Shown in pieces: positions 45,254 to 53,794 of a DNA stretch of 64,000 nt. The position numbers and the translations under genes are program-made. How positions within the stretch are numbered: position 1 is the first letter of the stretch; every line of letters begins with the position of its first letter. Location of the stretch: contig NZ_LVYD01000024.1 in the NCBI RefSeq assembly GCF_002077945.1, positions 124,001 to 188,000 of the forward strand, given 5' to 3'. Under the pieces are notes generated by a model. The model saw nothing but the letters and a program-made list of their open reading frames with translations. It was not told the origin of the DNA and ran no database searches. The DNA comes from Niastella vici. GTDB lineage: Bacteria; Bacteroidota; Bacteroidia; Chitinophagales; Chitinophagaceae.

Positions 45254-45286
45254 AAAAAGAAAGCCCTGCGTGATTTACAGGGCTTT
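45254..45286 (-). terminator. Terminator of metalloprotease gene 2
   Basis: On the minus strand AAAGCCCTG, loop, CAGGGCTTT is followed by CTTTTT. Confidence 0.8.
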
Positions 45287-45317
45287 CAGGTACAGTAACC
45301 AACCAGGTAATAGAAAA

Positions 45318-46115
45318 TTAATACAGATAGTTCAAAGCAATGACATCATTGGCATTAAAGGGACGATTCTGGCCCGATCCGATGCAGGACAGCATCCAGC
45401 TGTTGGGATCTGCGCCTGTGGGCGTGCCGGGAATATTAATAGCGCCAACCCCTGCAGAGCCTTCATTTACAGCAGATCCGCCGCAACTGTACGACCTGTT
45501 AAAGTAGTCGGTATGGCGGAAACCGATACAATGGCCAATTTCATGCGCCAGAATGGAAGCCACGGTGTTATTGGGCTGGCCAGCCACCGCGCTTGAGTTC
45601 AGGATCACCTGGCTGTATGGATTTCCGGAAGAAGTGGGGAAACCGGAAGAAGCCAGGAAACTGCCCGAACCATTAACAATTGAAATATTGGCGCCTGAAG
45701 TTACCCGGGTAAAAGTGAGCTGCAATCCCAGCGCATTGTAACGGGCCAGGGCGGTGTTCAAAGCTGTAGACCAGGTACTGAGGCTCGAAGACAGGCTTAC
45801 AGTAATTGTTCTGGGCAGATTTCTTACCAGATTAGTGGTACGGTATTGCTCTTCGCCGCCCACTCTTAAAAGCGATACATCGCCTTTGGCGTTCAGATCG
45901 GCCCCGCTAAGCAGAATATCGCCTTCAACAATGTAATTTCCTTTTCCATCAGCAATTACATTACTGTTGCTGAAGCCGAGGTTGTAAATTTTAGTAAGGA
46001 CGTCGTCTGAAACGCCGGTAGAAGGGGTGTCGCTGGAAGCATTTTTGCGGCAGGCAAATAAGGTGAGCATGCAGGCTGCCGCTACTGCAGTTAACGTGCA
46101 AATAGTCTTTCTCAT
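45318..46115 (-). CDS. HEIGH-type (M57) zinc metalloprotease lipoprotein, copy 2
   Basis: An exported zinc protease, 265 aa. The signal peptide ends in a lipobox (MLTLFAC, lipid Cys22). The zinc site is HEIGHCIGFRH, the HExxHxxGxxH pattern with the HEIGH sequence of Peptidase_M57. A disordered linker follows the lipid anchor, and conserved features include the C-terminal SWMLSCIGSGQNRPFNANDV. It is a tandem paralogue of the gene at 46414-47208 with the same length and layout, each with its own terminator and a shared upstream block. Confidence 0.88.
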   Translation of the reverse strand: MRKTICTLTAVAAACMLTLFACRKNASSDTPSTGVSDDVLTKIYNLGFSNSNVIADGKGNYIVEGDILLSGADLNAKGDVSLLRVGGEEQYRTTNLVRNLPRTITVSLSSSLSTWSTALNTALARYNALGLQLTFTRVTSGANISIVNGSGSFLASSGFPTSSGNPYSQVILNSSAVAGQPNNTVASILAHEIGHCIGFRHTDYFNRSYSCGGSAVNEGSAGVGAINIPGTPTGADPNSWMLSCIGSGQNRPFNANDVIALNYLY

Positions 46116-46213
46116 GTGACTGTAGATTTAATGTCGGTTAATGGTATGGTTACTGCACCGTGATCGTTTTATCAATTTAAAGAAAATTATCCTGAGCAAT
46201 TTGCTGCAAAATG

Positions 46214-46255
46214 GCAACGGCGTTGCATAAGAGCCGGTATTTACCCAAAAATCGG
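46214..46255 (-). promoter_or_regulatory. Conserved upstream block of metalloprotease copy 2
   Basis: GCAACGGCGTTGC (46214-46226), 13 bp, then TTTACCCAAAAA. The same order and spacing recur upstream of copy 1 (47290-47330). It lies 99 bp before the start codon. Confidence 0.6.
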
Positions 46256-46352
46256 TATGTATCACCGTTACTGTGGAAAAGTTTTTTCTGAGATTAGTTA
46301 TTTGCACTATACGTGCAGGTTAGTATAACGTATTAGCTATTTTGTTGAACAT

Positions 46353-46385
46353 AAAAACAAAGGCCCCCAATGCATCGGGAGGCCT
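46353..46385 (-). terminator. Terminator of metalloprotease gene 1
   Basis: On the minus strand AGGCCTCCC, 6-nt loop, GGGGGCCT is followed by TTGTTTTTAT. Confidence 0.75.
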
Positions 46386-46413
46386 CTGTTATATAAGATC
46401 GCATAACAATTAC

Positions 46414-47208
46414 TTAATACAAATAACCCAGCGCTATTTTATCGTTGTCATTGAATGGCCGGTTCTGTCCCGAGCCAATGCACGATAACATCCATGAATT
46501 GGGATCAGGACCCGATGGCGTTCCCGGTACCTGCACCGCACCAATGGTAGAAGCGCCTTCATTCACCGCCTGCCCACCGCAACTGTAAGCACGGTTCATA
46601 TAATCGGTATGCCTGAATCCTATGCAATGCCCCAGCTCATGCGCGATCACCGAAGCAATCGTTGCCTGTGGCTGGCCATTAAGCGCATTTGAATTCACTT
46701 TTACCAGGTAATAAGGATCTCCGGAGCTGGTAGGGAAACCGGAAGATGCCAGATAACTCCCACTCGCTTTAACAAGGGAAATATCTGCACCCGATGACAC
46801 GCGTTGAAAAGTTATCAGCAGGTTCTCGGCATTATAACGCCCCAACGCCTCATCCAGCGCTGCCACATACGAAGAAGGCAGCCTTGATGAAAGGCTCACT
46901 TTGATAACCCTTGGTAACCGGGTAACGAGGTTATAGGTACGATACTGTTCCTCGGAGCCTACCCGGAGGAACTGCGTGGCGGGCATTGCATCGAGGCTGG
47001 CCTGGCTCAATACAATATCCCCTTCAACCAGGTAATTACCATCTTCGTCCATGGTTACATTCTTATTGCTAAAGCCGAGGTTATAGATTTTATTGAGAGA
47101 TTCTTCGGAAGGAGTGGATTTTTGTTCGCTGGCAACGTTCTTACGGCAGGAAAATAACACAACAACACAGGCTGTGGCTACAGCAGCCACTTGCAAAACT
47201 TTTCTCAT
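46414..47208 (-). CDS. HEIGH-type (M57) zinc metalloprotease lipoprotein, copy 1
   Basis: 264 aa, highly similar to its downstream neighbour. It has lipoprotein signal VVLFSC (lipid Cys21), the shared IYNLGFSNKNVTMDEDGNYL segment, zinc site HELGHCIGFRHTDY (Leu in place of Ile) and the C-terminal SWMLSCIGSGQNRPFNDND. The paralogy, equal spacing and conserved upstream block point to a fairly recent tandem duplication. Divergent from the S8 protease gene, with which it shares a 287-bp upstream region. Confidence 0.88.
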   Translation of the reverse strand: MRKVLQVAAVATACVVVLFSCRKNVASEQKSTPSEESLNKIYNLGFSNKNVTMDEDGNYLVEGDIVLSQASLDAMPATQFLRVGSEEQYRTYNLVTRLPRVIKVSLSSRLPSSYVAALDEALGRYNAENLLITFQRVSSGADISLVKASGSYLASSGFPTSSGDPYYLVKVNSNALNGQPQATIASVIAHELGHCIGFRHTDYMNRAYSCGGQAVNEGASTIGAVQVPGTPSGPDPNSWMLSCIGSGQNRPFNDNDKIALGYLY

Positions 47209-47289
47209 AAGCGTTTTCTTTTAATAGTTTACAAATTAATGGCCCCTTCAATTTAATTAAAATCATAACATGCTACACCGGCAATAAAA

Positions 47290-47330
47290 GCAACTGCGTT
47301 GCAGAAGAGTGGCTTTTTACCCAAAAACCA
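47290..47330 (-). promoter_or_regulatory. Conserved upstream block of metalloprotease copy 1
   Basis: GCAACTGCGTTGC (47290-47302), 13 bp, then TTTACCCAAAAA, as in copy 2; 82 bp before the start codon. It is the only strong conservation I see in the divergent region 47209-47495. Confidence 0.6.
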
Positions 47331-47495
47331 GCACATTTTAGATCCCTGTGTATAAAAAACTTGTCAAAGATCAATTTAGGCTGCACGACCAGGTTAGATA
47401 TTGACATATCCAACCCTTTTTCGTAACACGCCGTATTTCATGGTTATTTATTTATCCGCGGTGCGCCATCATTTCCAAATTTTGTAGATTGTATT

Positions 47496-50120
47496 ATGAA
47501 ACAAACCGGGCTTCTGCTGCTTATCCTTTCTTTAACCGTACAACTGGTACAGGCACAACCAACCCTTACTTTGGCCAACCGTAAATTGTCGCCTGTTTTA
47601 CAAAACAACAGCAAGCTATTGGCCAATAAACAGGAACAGGTGTTCTGGATCGTTGCATCGAACATTGATTCGGCCAAAAACTATTTCCGGGCAAACAATT
47701 TACCGGTAACCATTCTGCAGGAGCGTAGTGGTGGCCTGCTGGTAGTGCGTGCAAAAGGCACTACCCTCGATGCGCAGGTTTTATCGCAACCCTTCATTCG
47801 CTTTGTTGATGTACCCCGCCAGCCGCATGAAGAACTGGCGCTTAGCCCGTTCGACAACAGCCTCAACACCATAAACCTGGCGCACAGTAAGTACCCCCAG
47901 CTGAACGGCAGTACTATGGTGGTATCGGTAAACGAGAACAAGCCCGACACCACCGATATCGATTTCAGAGGCCGGTATATTTCAACCCCGCTTAGCTCTC
48001 CATTGATATCCTCACATGCTACCTATATGAGCACCATCATAGCCGGTGGTGAAAATTCTTTTTATACAAGCGTAGGCGTGGCCCCGGCCGCTTCTATCAT
48101 CTCTTCCAACTTCGCCAGCCTGTTACCCGATGCAGATGCTGATTACCGGCAATACAACGTTTCGGTGCAAAACCACTCGTATGGAACCGGTATTGAAAAT
48201 TATTATGGCGCCGATGCTGCCGCTTACGATGCCAGTACCATCAATAATCCCGGACTGCTGCATGTTTTTTCATCGGGCAATTCGGGCAACCAAACCAGTA
48301 CGGGGCCCTATGCCGGCATTTCGAACATGGCCAATATTACCGGCAGTTTTAAAATGGCCAAGAATATCATTACCGTTGGCGCCACCGACTCATTTGGAAA
48401 TGTTTCATTTTTAAGTTCGCGCGGCCCTGCTTATGATGGCCGGGTAAAACCCGAGCTCGTTGCGTTTGGGGAAGATGGCAGCTCCGGCGCTTCGGCCCAT
48501 ACTTCGGGCGCCGTATTGTTAATGCAGCAGTATTATAAAGAAAAACATAACGGCAGCCTGCCGCCCGCTTCGCTGGTAAAAGCGCTGCTGGTGAACAGCG
48601 CCGAAGACAAGGGTACCAAGGGCCCTGATTACCTGTGGGGCTTTGGCTGCCTGAATACGTATGAGGCCCTGCAGGAACTGGCCAATGAGCAATACTATTC
48701 CGGTTCCCTGACACAAGGCGCCCAACAAACATTCTCCTTAACGGTTCCAGCCAATACCCGGCAATTAAAGCTGACCCTTTGCTGGACAGACCCCGCTGCC
48801 GCAGCCAATGCCCCCAAAGCATTGATCAATGACCTGGATCTTGAACTGGTCAATAACGGTAACGCACAGGTTTGGCAACCCTGGGTATTGAGCCCGGCCC
48901 CCGTCATAGATTCCCTGCTGCTACCGGCAGTAAGAAAAAAAGATACGCTGAACAATGTAGAACAGATCACGATCGACTATCCCGTTGCCGGCAGTTATAC
49001 CATCCGCGTGAAAGGCTATTCAATTCCCTCGGGCAGTCAGGCCTTTTTTACCGCCTGGCAGGCGACTGCGGCCGATCAGTTCCAGTGGCAGCTGCCTGCT
49101 TCAGTTGATTATGTAACGGCTGGCGAAAACAATCTCCTTCGCTGGTCTTCTACGTTCAACACAACTACCGGTTTGCTTGAATACAGTATCGATAAAGGCG
49201 CCAGCTGGCAAACTATAAATAATGCTGCCACCCTGGCTACAGGTACCGCCTACTGGCGGGCTCCTGATACCTGCACTACGGCATTACTGCGTATGACCAT
49301 CAATGGACAGGTATTTAAATCAGACACGTTTACCATTTCGCCGATCATACCTGTTCGGGTGGGTTTTAACTGTCCCGATTCGGTCATGATCAGCTGGGAC
49401 CGGGTGCCCGGAATAAAAAAATATGCGGTTTATCAACTGACCGATAAATACCTGCAGTTGATTGCCCCCGCAGCCGACACCAGTTTTATCGTTAGCCAGC
49501 CCGGCGGCCGGTTGTGGTATACCGTAGCACCGGTGATCTCAAACGGCCGGTATGGTATGAAGGCCTATACCATCAATGTAACCACCCAGGGAGTCGACTG
49601 CTATCTGAAGAATTTCCTGGTTGACCTGGTGAACAATAATACCGCATCCCTGACTGCGGAGATCGGCACCACCTACAATGTAAAAAGCTTTACATTCGAA
49701 AAGCTGATGCCCGGCGGTTACCAGTTGTTACAAACATTTCAGCCGGGTAACCTGGCCTTTGAATATACTGACAACAACCTGGCCGATGGCGTAAACACCT
49801 ACCGGGTTAAAATTGAACTCACCAATGGAAAGGCCATTTACAGCGATCCGCAAAGCGTTTATTATTTCCTCACTACCCGTTATATCGTTTTCCCCAACCC
49901 GGTACATTCAAGCGGTCCATTAATGGTGCTGATGAAAGAAGAGTCGGCCAACACGTATTTATTACTGTTTAACAGCATGGGACAGCAGGTGCTGCAATAC
50001 CAATTAACGCAAACGGTAGAATCGGTTGCATTACCAAACCTCCAAAGCGGGATATACTTTATGCAGATAAAGAAGAATGGGAAGAAGGAATTTATAGGAA
50101 AGGTGATGGTGGTGCGGTAA
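47496..50120 (+). CDS. Type IX-secreted S8 serine protease
   Basis: An 874-aa secreted subtilase. Signal peptide residues 1-20 (ending VQAQ). The S8 domain (about 135-400) has H174 (SSHATYMSTIIAGG), oxyanion Asn262 (FSSGNSGN) and nucleophile S333 (GASAHTSGAVLLMQ). Where the catalytic Asp usually stands in VxVxDTG the sequence reads VVSVNEN; Asp151, 154 or 156 may substitute. A P-domain-like and immunoglobulin-like region follows (400-790). The last 75 residues are a type A sorting domain (FPNPVHSSGPLMV ... GIYFMQIKKNGKKEFIGKVM). It is convergent with rpsG across the 97-bp array. Confidence 0.88.
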   Translation: MKQTGLLLLILSLTVQLVQAQPTLTLANRKLSPVLQNNSKLLANKQEQVFWIVASNIDSAKNYFRANNLPVTILQERSGGLLVVRAKGTTLDAQVLSQPFIRFVDVPRQPHEELALSPFDNSLNTINLAHSKYPQLNGSTMVVSVNENKPDTTDIDFRGRYISTPLSSPLISSHATYMSTIIAGGENSFYTSVGVAPAASIISSNFASLLPDADADYRQYNVSVQNHSYGTGIENYYGADAAAYDASTINNPGLLHVFSSGNSGNQTSTGPYAGISNMANITGSFKMAKNIITVGATDSFGNVSFLSSRGPAYDGRVKPELVAFGEDGSSGASAHTSGAVLLMQQYYKEKHNGSLPPASLVKALLVNSAEDKGTKGPDYLWGFGCLNTYEALQELANEQYYSGSLTQGAQQTFSLTVPANTRQLKLTLCWTDPAAAANAPKALINDLDLELVNNGNAQVWQPWVLSPAPVIDSLLLPAVRKKDTLNNVEQITIDYPVAGSYTIRVKGYSIPSGSQAFFTAWQATAADQFQWQLPASVDYVTAGENNLLRWSSTFNTTTGLLEYSIDKGASWQTINNAATLATGTAYWRAPDTCTTALLRMTINGQVFKSDTFTISPIIPVRVGFNCPDSVMISWDRVPGIKKYAVYQLTDKYLQLIAPAADTSFIVSQPGGRLWYTVAPVISNGRYGMKAYTINVTTQGVDCYLKNFLVDLVNNNTASLTAEIGTTYNVKSFTFEKLMPGGYQLLQTFQPGNLAFEYTDNNLADGVNTYRVKIELTNGKAIYSDPQSVYYFLTTRYIVFPNPVHSSGPLMVLMKEESANTYLLLFNSMGQQVLQYQLTQTVESVALPNLQSGIYFMQIKKNGKKEFIGKVMVVR

Positions 50121-50155
50121 GCACTAAGTTAGCTTTGAGCAAAGGCGCAGCAGCC

Positions 50156-50607
50156 AGCTAACCGCGTTTAGTCGAATAGGGTATACCTGCACCGGGGTAA
50201 TTGTTGATAATCAGTTGATAGCGTGCAACAAGCATCCTTTGGGCCGCAAGCAGCTAAACGCGTTTAGTGGCGAGTGCTTCATAGGCACCGGATATTTACA
50301 TTGATAATCAATTGATAGCGCGCTACAGGCAATCATAGGGCCATAGAACAGCTAAACGCGTTTAGTCGAATAGGGTATACAAGCACCGGGTATTATATTG
50401 ATAATCAATCAGTAGTGTACATTAAGAAATCCTTTGGGCCGCAGGCAGCTAAACGCGTTTAGTGGCGAGTGCTTCATAGGCACCGGGTAATTATATTGAT
50501 AATCAATTTGTAGCGCATAGTAAGAAATCCTTTTGGCCGCCGGTAGCTAAATGCGTTTAGTACAATCAGCTGGGTATGCACCGGGTAATTATACTGATAA
50601 TCAATTC
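50156..50607. repeat. Five-copy 97-bp tandem array with alternating palindromes
   Basis: Palindrome CTAAACGCGTTTAG (one-base variants in copies 1 and 5) starts at 50158, 50254, 50352, 50449 and 50547, a period of 96-98 bp. A second dyad ATTGATAATCAAT (variants in copies 1 and 5) starts 45-46 bp after each one (50203, 50300, 50397, 50495, 50593). A GCACCGGGTAATTATATTG-like block links them. Units 1 and 3 share TCGAATAGGGTATAC, while units 2 and 4 share GGCGAGTGCTTCATAGG, so the array has a two-unit higher-order repeat. The 596-bp convergent gap contains no ORF. Confidence 0.92.
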
Positions 50608-50661
50608 ATTGTAGATCCTACGCTATAATACTCAAACTTAGGGTTCCGTTTCGAACAAACT

Positions 50662-50687
50662 AAAAAACCCACCGGAAAACCGGTGGG
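50662..50687 (-). terminator. Terminator of rpsL-rpsG
   Basis: On the minus strand CCCACCGG, loop TTTT, CCGGTGGG, then TTTTTT; 29 bp after the rpsG stop. Confidence 0.93.
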
Positions 50688-50716
50688 TGAATATGGTAAG
50701 ATGTACTTTACGTATG

Positions 50717-51184
50717 TTATACGCGGAAGTGAGCAAAAGCCTTGTTAGCTTCAGCCATACGGTGAGTGTCTTCTTTCTTTTTGAAAGCACCACCTTCCCC
50801 TTTGCTGGCTGCGATGATCTCGTTGGCCAGTTTTTCAGACATGCTACGACCGTTTCTTTCGCGGCTGTAGCGGATCAACCACTTAATGCTCAGAGAAACT
50901 TTTCTATCTGCACGAACTTCGGCAGGGATCTGGAAAGTTGCACCACCAATTCTACGGCTGCGTACTTCTACAGCAGGCGTAACATTGTTCAGGGCTTTTT
51001 TCCATATTTCATATCCGTTTTCACCGGTTGTTTTAGAAACGCGGTCCAATGCGGCATAGAACAGGTTGAAAGCTGTATTCTTTTTACCTCCCCACATCAG
51101 GTTGTTGATAAACCTGGTTACCATCAAATCGTTATACCTGGCATCAGGCGCTAAGGGAATTTTTTTGACTTTAGTCTTCCTCAT
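50717..51184 (-). CDS. rpsG: 30S ribosomal protein S7
   Basis: A head-assembly initiator that binds the 3' major domain of 16S rRNA, 155 aa. [20 protein letters not shown] at the start, [19 protein letters not shown] and the C-terminal [12 protein letters not shown] are diagnostic. Second gene of the rpsL-rpsG pair (29-bp gap), ended by its own terminator rather than running on to fusA. Confidence 0.97.
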   Translation of the reverse strand: MRKTKVKKIPLAPDARYNDLMVTRFINNLMWGGKKNTAFNLFYAALDRVSKTTGENGYEIWKKALNNVTPAVEVRSRRIGGATFQIPAEVRADRKVSLSIKWLIRYSRERNGRSMSEKLANEIIAASKGEGGAFKKKEDTHRMAEANKAFAHFRV

Positions 51185-51213
51185 TTATAAAAATTTGTAG
51201 AACGTCTTACTAA

Positions 51214-51594
51214 TTATTTTTTAGCCTTTTCTTTTTTAGTTCCGTATTTAGAACGGCTCTTCTTACGGTCTTTTACACCGGCAGTATCAAGACTACCGCG
51301 AACAATGTGGTAACGCACACCTGGTAAATCCTTCACACGACCACCGCGCACCAGCACGATAGAGTGCTCTTGCAGGTTGTGACCTTCACCGGGGATGTAG
51401 GCAATCACCTCAACTTTATTTGTTAAACGTACTTTGGCCACCTTACGCAAAGCCGAGTTAGGCTTTTTAGGAGTGGTTGTATAAACACGGGTGCACACAC
51501 CACGACGGAAAGGACAGGAGTCTAAAGCCCTGGATTTACTTTTAGCCTTAATGATTTCTCTTCCTTTTCTTACCAATTGTTGTATAGTAGGCAT
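51214..51594 (-). CDS. rpsL: 30S ribosomal protein S12
   Basis: A decoding-centre protein, 126 aa. The loops that contact the A-site are [18 protein letters not shown] and [20 protein letters not shown] with [11 protein letters not shown]; the lysines associated with streptomycin sensitivity are the wild-type residues. It has a full-consensus promoter 26 bp upstream. Confidence 0.97.
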   Translation of the reverse strand: MPTIQQLVRKGREIIKAKSKSRALDSCPFRRGVCTRVYTTTPKKPNSALRKVAKVRLTNKVEVIAYIPGEGHNLQEHSIVLVRGGRVKDLPGVRYHIVRGSLDTAGVKDRKKSRSKYGTKKEKAKK

Positions 51595-51619
51595 TCTGAA
51601 CCTTTTGATTTTGGGACGG

Positions 51620-51650
51620 CAAAGTTAAGCGGATTAATTTTATAACCAAA
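51620..51650 (-). promoter_or_regulatory. rpsL promoter (TTTG-N19-TAACTTTG)
   Basis: The -33 box TTTG (51650-51647) and -7 box TAACTTTG (51627-51620) are separated by exactly 19 bp, the same layout as the rpsJ promoter. Confidence 0.85.
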
Positions 51651-51890
51651 AAAATCGAGTCCAATTTTCGTGGATAATGTGCTTACCTGCCAATTGTGTG
51701 CAAAAATAGTTGAAAAACAGCCCTTTTTCGGGGCAAAATGCCCAAAAAATTATAAAATAACCTTGTTTTACCGGCGGGTGAGCTTTCAAAAACTTCCTGA
51801 CGACGAAAATTAGGAGAATGTATAAAAAAAGTAAACGAAGGAGCTGAGAACCACTTAAACGACTAACCGGGCTCCATCAGGTACCCGAAT

Positions 51891-51920
51891 AAAAAGAGGC
51901 TGCATCATAGAATACAGCCT
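51891..51920 (-). terminator. Terminator of ilvE
   Basis: AGGCTG/CAGCCT (51897-51902 with 51915-51920) is followed on the minus strand by CTTTTTATT and on the plus strand by TTTATTTT, so it could act in both directions. The 51651-51890 part of the gap holds nothing I recognise. Confidence 0.7.
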
Positions 51921-51944
51921 TTTATTTTAAAGATTTGCTACGTC

Positions 51945-53009
51945 CTACACCCTAAACATCCACCCGTGCGTATCAGCCGCCTCGCCTTCCCTGATGGCAT
52001 CGAGGCGGTGTTTAATTTCCGGCGTTACCGTCCATTTTGCCGTATCGAAGCTCATCACAAAGTCTTTATAGCGCAATTCCCTGATCAATGAAACGGTGGC
52101 TGCAGTGCCCGTGCCAAACACTTCGCGCAGGTTTCCGGCCTTATATGCATCCATAAGGGTATCGATGGATACCGGTCTTTCTTCCACCTTCAACCCCATT
52201 TCTTCCAGAATGGTCATAACGCTGTCGCGGGTAACCCCGGCCAGTATAGTTCCCGAACCAAGGTCGGGCGTAACAGCCGTATCGCCAATTACAAAGAACA
52301 CGTTCATGGTGCCGGCCTCCTGTACATATTTGTGCTCATACACATCGGTCCATAGTACCTGGTCGTAGCCCTGCTTTTTGGCTTCCGCAGTAACAAACAT
52401 GGATGCGCCATAGTTACCGGCAGCTTTGGCCTGCCCTACCCCACCCGGCGCGGCGCGGGTATATTTTTCTTCTACATATATTCGCATGGGCGCACTGTAA
52501 TAAGGACCCGTAGGCGCCAGAATAATGAGGAACTTATATTTTTCTGAAGGCCGCACCCCGATCATTTCATCTGAGGCGAACATGAACGGACGAATGTACA
52601 GCGAATGGTCGTGCATGGCCGGGATCCAGTTCTTATCGAGCGCAATCAACTGGCGCATGCCTTCTATAAATATTTCTTCGGGCACCGCAGGCATTTGCAT
52701 ACGGGCGGCCGAGATATTAAACCGGTTATAATTATCAAATGGCCTGAAAATAAAAGCTTCGCCGGCCTGGTTCTTATAAGCCTTAATGCCTTCAAAAATT
52801 GCCTGCCCGTAATGCAGGGCAGCCAGGGATGGATTGATCACCAACGGCTGGTACGGTTTGATCTCCACATTCTTCCATTCGCCATCTTCATAATCTGCCT
52901 CCAGCATATGATCAGTAAAGGTTCTGCCAAAAGGAATATTTTCGAGGTTTACACCCGGCAACCGGCTATGCTCAATTTTTGTAACAGGAATACTATAAGC
53001 TTCTACCAT
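51945..53009 (-). CDS. ilvE: Branched-chain amino acid aminotransferase
   Basis: A fold-type IV PLP enzyme for the last step of Ile/Leu/Val synthesis, 354 aa from ATG 53009 (MVEAYSIPVTKIEHSRLPGV). The 27 codons upstream of it are not conserved in character. Family motifs: LHYGQAIFEGIKAY, FRPFDNYNRFNISAARM, the PLP-lysine segment KAAGNYGASM, VQEAGTMNVFFVI and GTGTAATVSLI. It is of the bacterial/eukaryotic large type. Monocistronic, with a bidirectional terminator. Confidence 0.95.
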   Translation of the reverse strand: MVEAYSIPVTKIEHSRLPGVNLENIPFGRTFTDHMLEADYEDGEWKNVEIKPYQPLVINPSLAALHYGQAIFEGIKAYKNQAGEAFIFRPFDNYNRFNISAARMQMPAVPEEIFIEGMRQLIALDKNWIPAMHDHSLYIRPFMFASDEMIGVRPSEKYKFLIILAPTGPYYSAPMRIYVEEKYTRAAPGGVGQAKAAGNYGASMFVTAEAKKQGYDQVLWTDVYEHKYVQEAGTMNVFFVIGDTAVTPDLGSGTILAGVTRDSVMTILEEMGLKVEERPVSIDTLMDAYKAGNLREVFGTGTAATVSLIRELRYKDFVMSFDTAKWTVTPEIKHRLDAIREGEAADTHGWMFRV

Positions 53010-53139
53010 AATCAAGTATTTTTGAGCAGCAAATAAACAAATAAAGTTCGGGGCCGTCAAATAAATTACTAACAAGTGTTCGTACGACAATGCGAAGGGG
53101 CGGCCTGATATTTGTTTGATTAAGAATACCTTGTAGAAA

Positions 53140-53787
53140 ATGAGCTTAACTAATATTAAATTACCAGGGTTTGTTATTGCAGACCTGTACCGGAATTCCC
53201 TGATTCAGCCTTCGGCTTCCGACTTTGAGGGAGTGCCGCAGGCGATGCCTCAAAACTACCTGCCCCAACAGGAGGCACCCGTAGTTGCCGAACCCGAACC
53301 GCAACCAGTAATTGAGGCAAAACCCGTTATAAAAACGCCGGTTGCCGAACCCCTTATAGAAAAAACACCGCCCAAACAGGCAGCACTTCCCCCCTATAAG
53401 ATCCTGGGTAATAATAAAAAACAGATCGTTGTAGTGGTAAATTACCCCGGCGACGTGTTTGTACCGGAAAGCGATCTGCTGTTCCTGACCAAAATGCTGG
53501 ATGCCTGTAAACTGAATATGGCCGATGTGGCGATCGTAAATCACGCCACGGCTGCCGTTCAAATCGACAGATTAAAAATTCAGTTACAGCCCAAATTCCT
53601 GTTATTGTTTGGGGTAGAACCGGATATTATTCAATTACCCATTAATTTTCCGTCGTATAAAGAACAACCTTACGCCGGCACCACCTACCTGTTCACCCCC
53701 GCGCTCAGCGACCTGAACCAGGAAACAGACCAGGCCAAAGGATTGAAAAGGAAATTGTGGGATTGTTTGAAAAGAATGTTTTTATAA
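53140..53787 (+). CDS. Conserved hypothetical protein upstream of rdgB
   Basis: A 215-aa protein. The N-terminal 30 residues resemble a short folded segment (KLPGFVIADLYRNSLI). A Pro/Glu/Val-rich disordered linker (about 45-85) and an alpha/beta domain follow (KQIVVVVNYPGD, SDLLFLTKMLDACKLNMADV, KFLLLFGVEPDIIQL). No catalytic motif recognised. The pattern would fit a DNA-polymerase psi-like or uracil-glycosylase-like Rossmann unit, but I cannot support either. It is 7 bp upstream of rdgB and probably first in that operon. Confidence 0.75.
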   Translation: MSLTNIKLPGFVIADLYRNSLIQPSASDFEGVPQAMPQNYLPQQEAPVVAEPEPQPVIEAKPVIKTPVAEPLIEKTPPKQAALPPYKILGNNKKQIVVVVNYPGDVFVPESDLLFLTKMLDACKLNMADVAIVNHATAAVQIDRLKIQLQPKFLLLFGVEPDIIQLPINFPSYKEQPYAGTTYLFTPALSDLNQETDQAKGLKRKLWDCLKRMFL

Positions 53788-53794
53788 CACACGC

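Noticed and set aside
50156-50607. CRISPR array
   Set aside because: The period is 97 bp, the linkers are themselves related between copies rather than unique spacers, and no cas gene is present.
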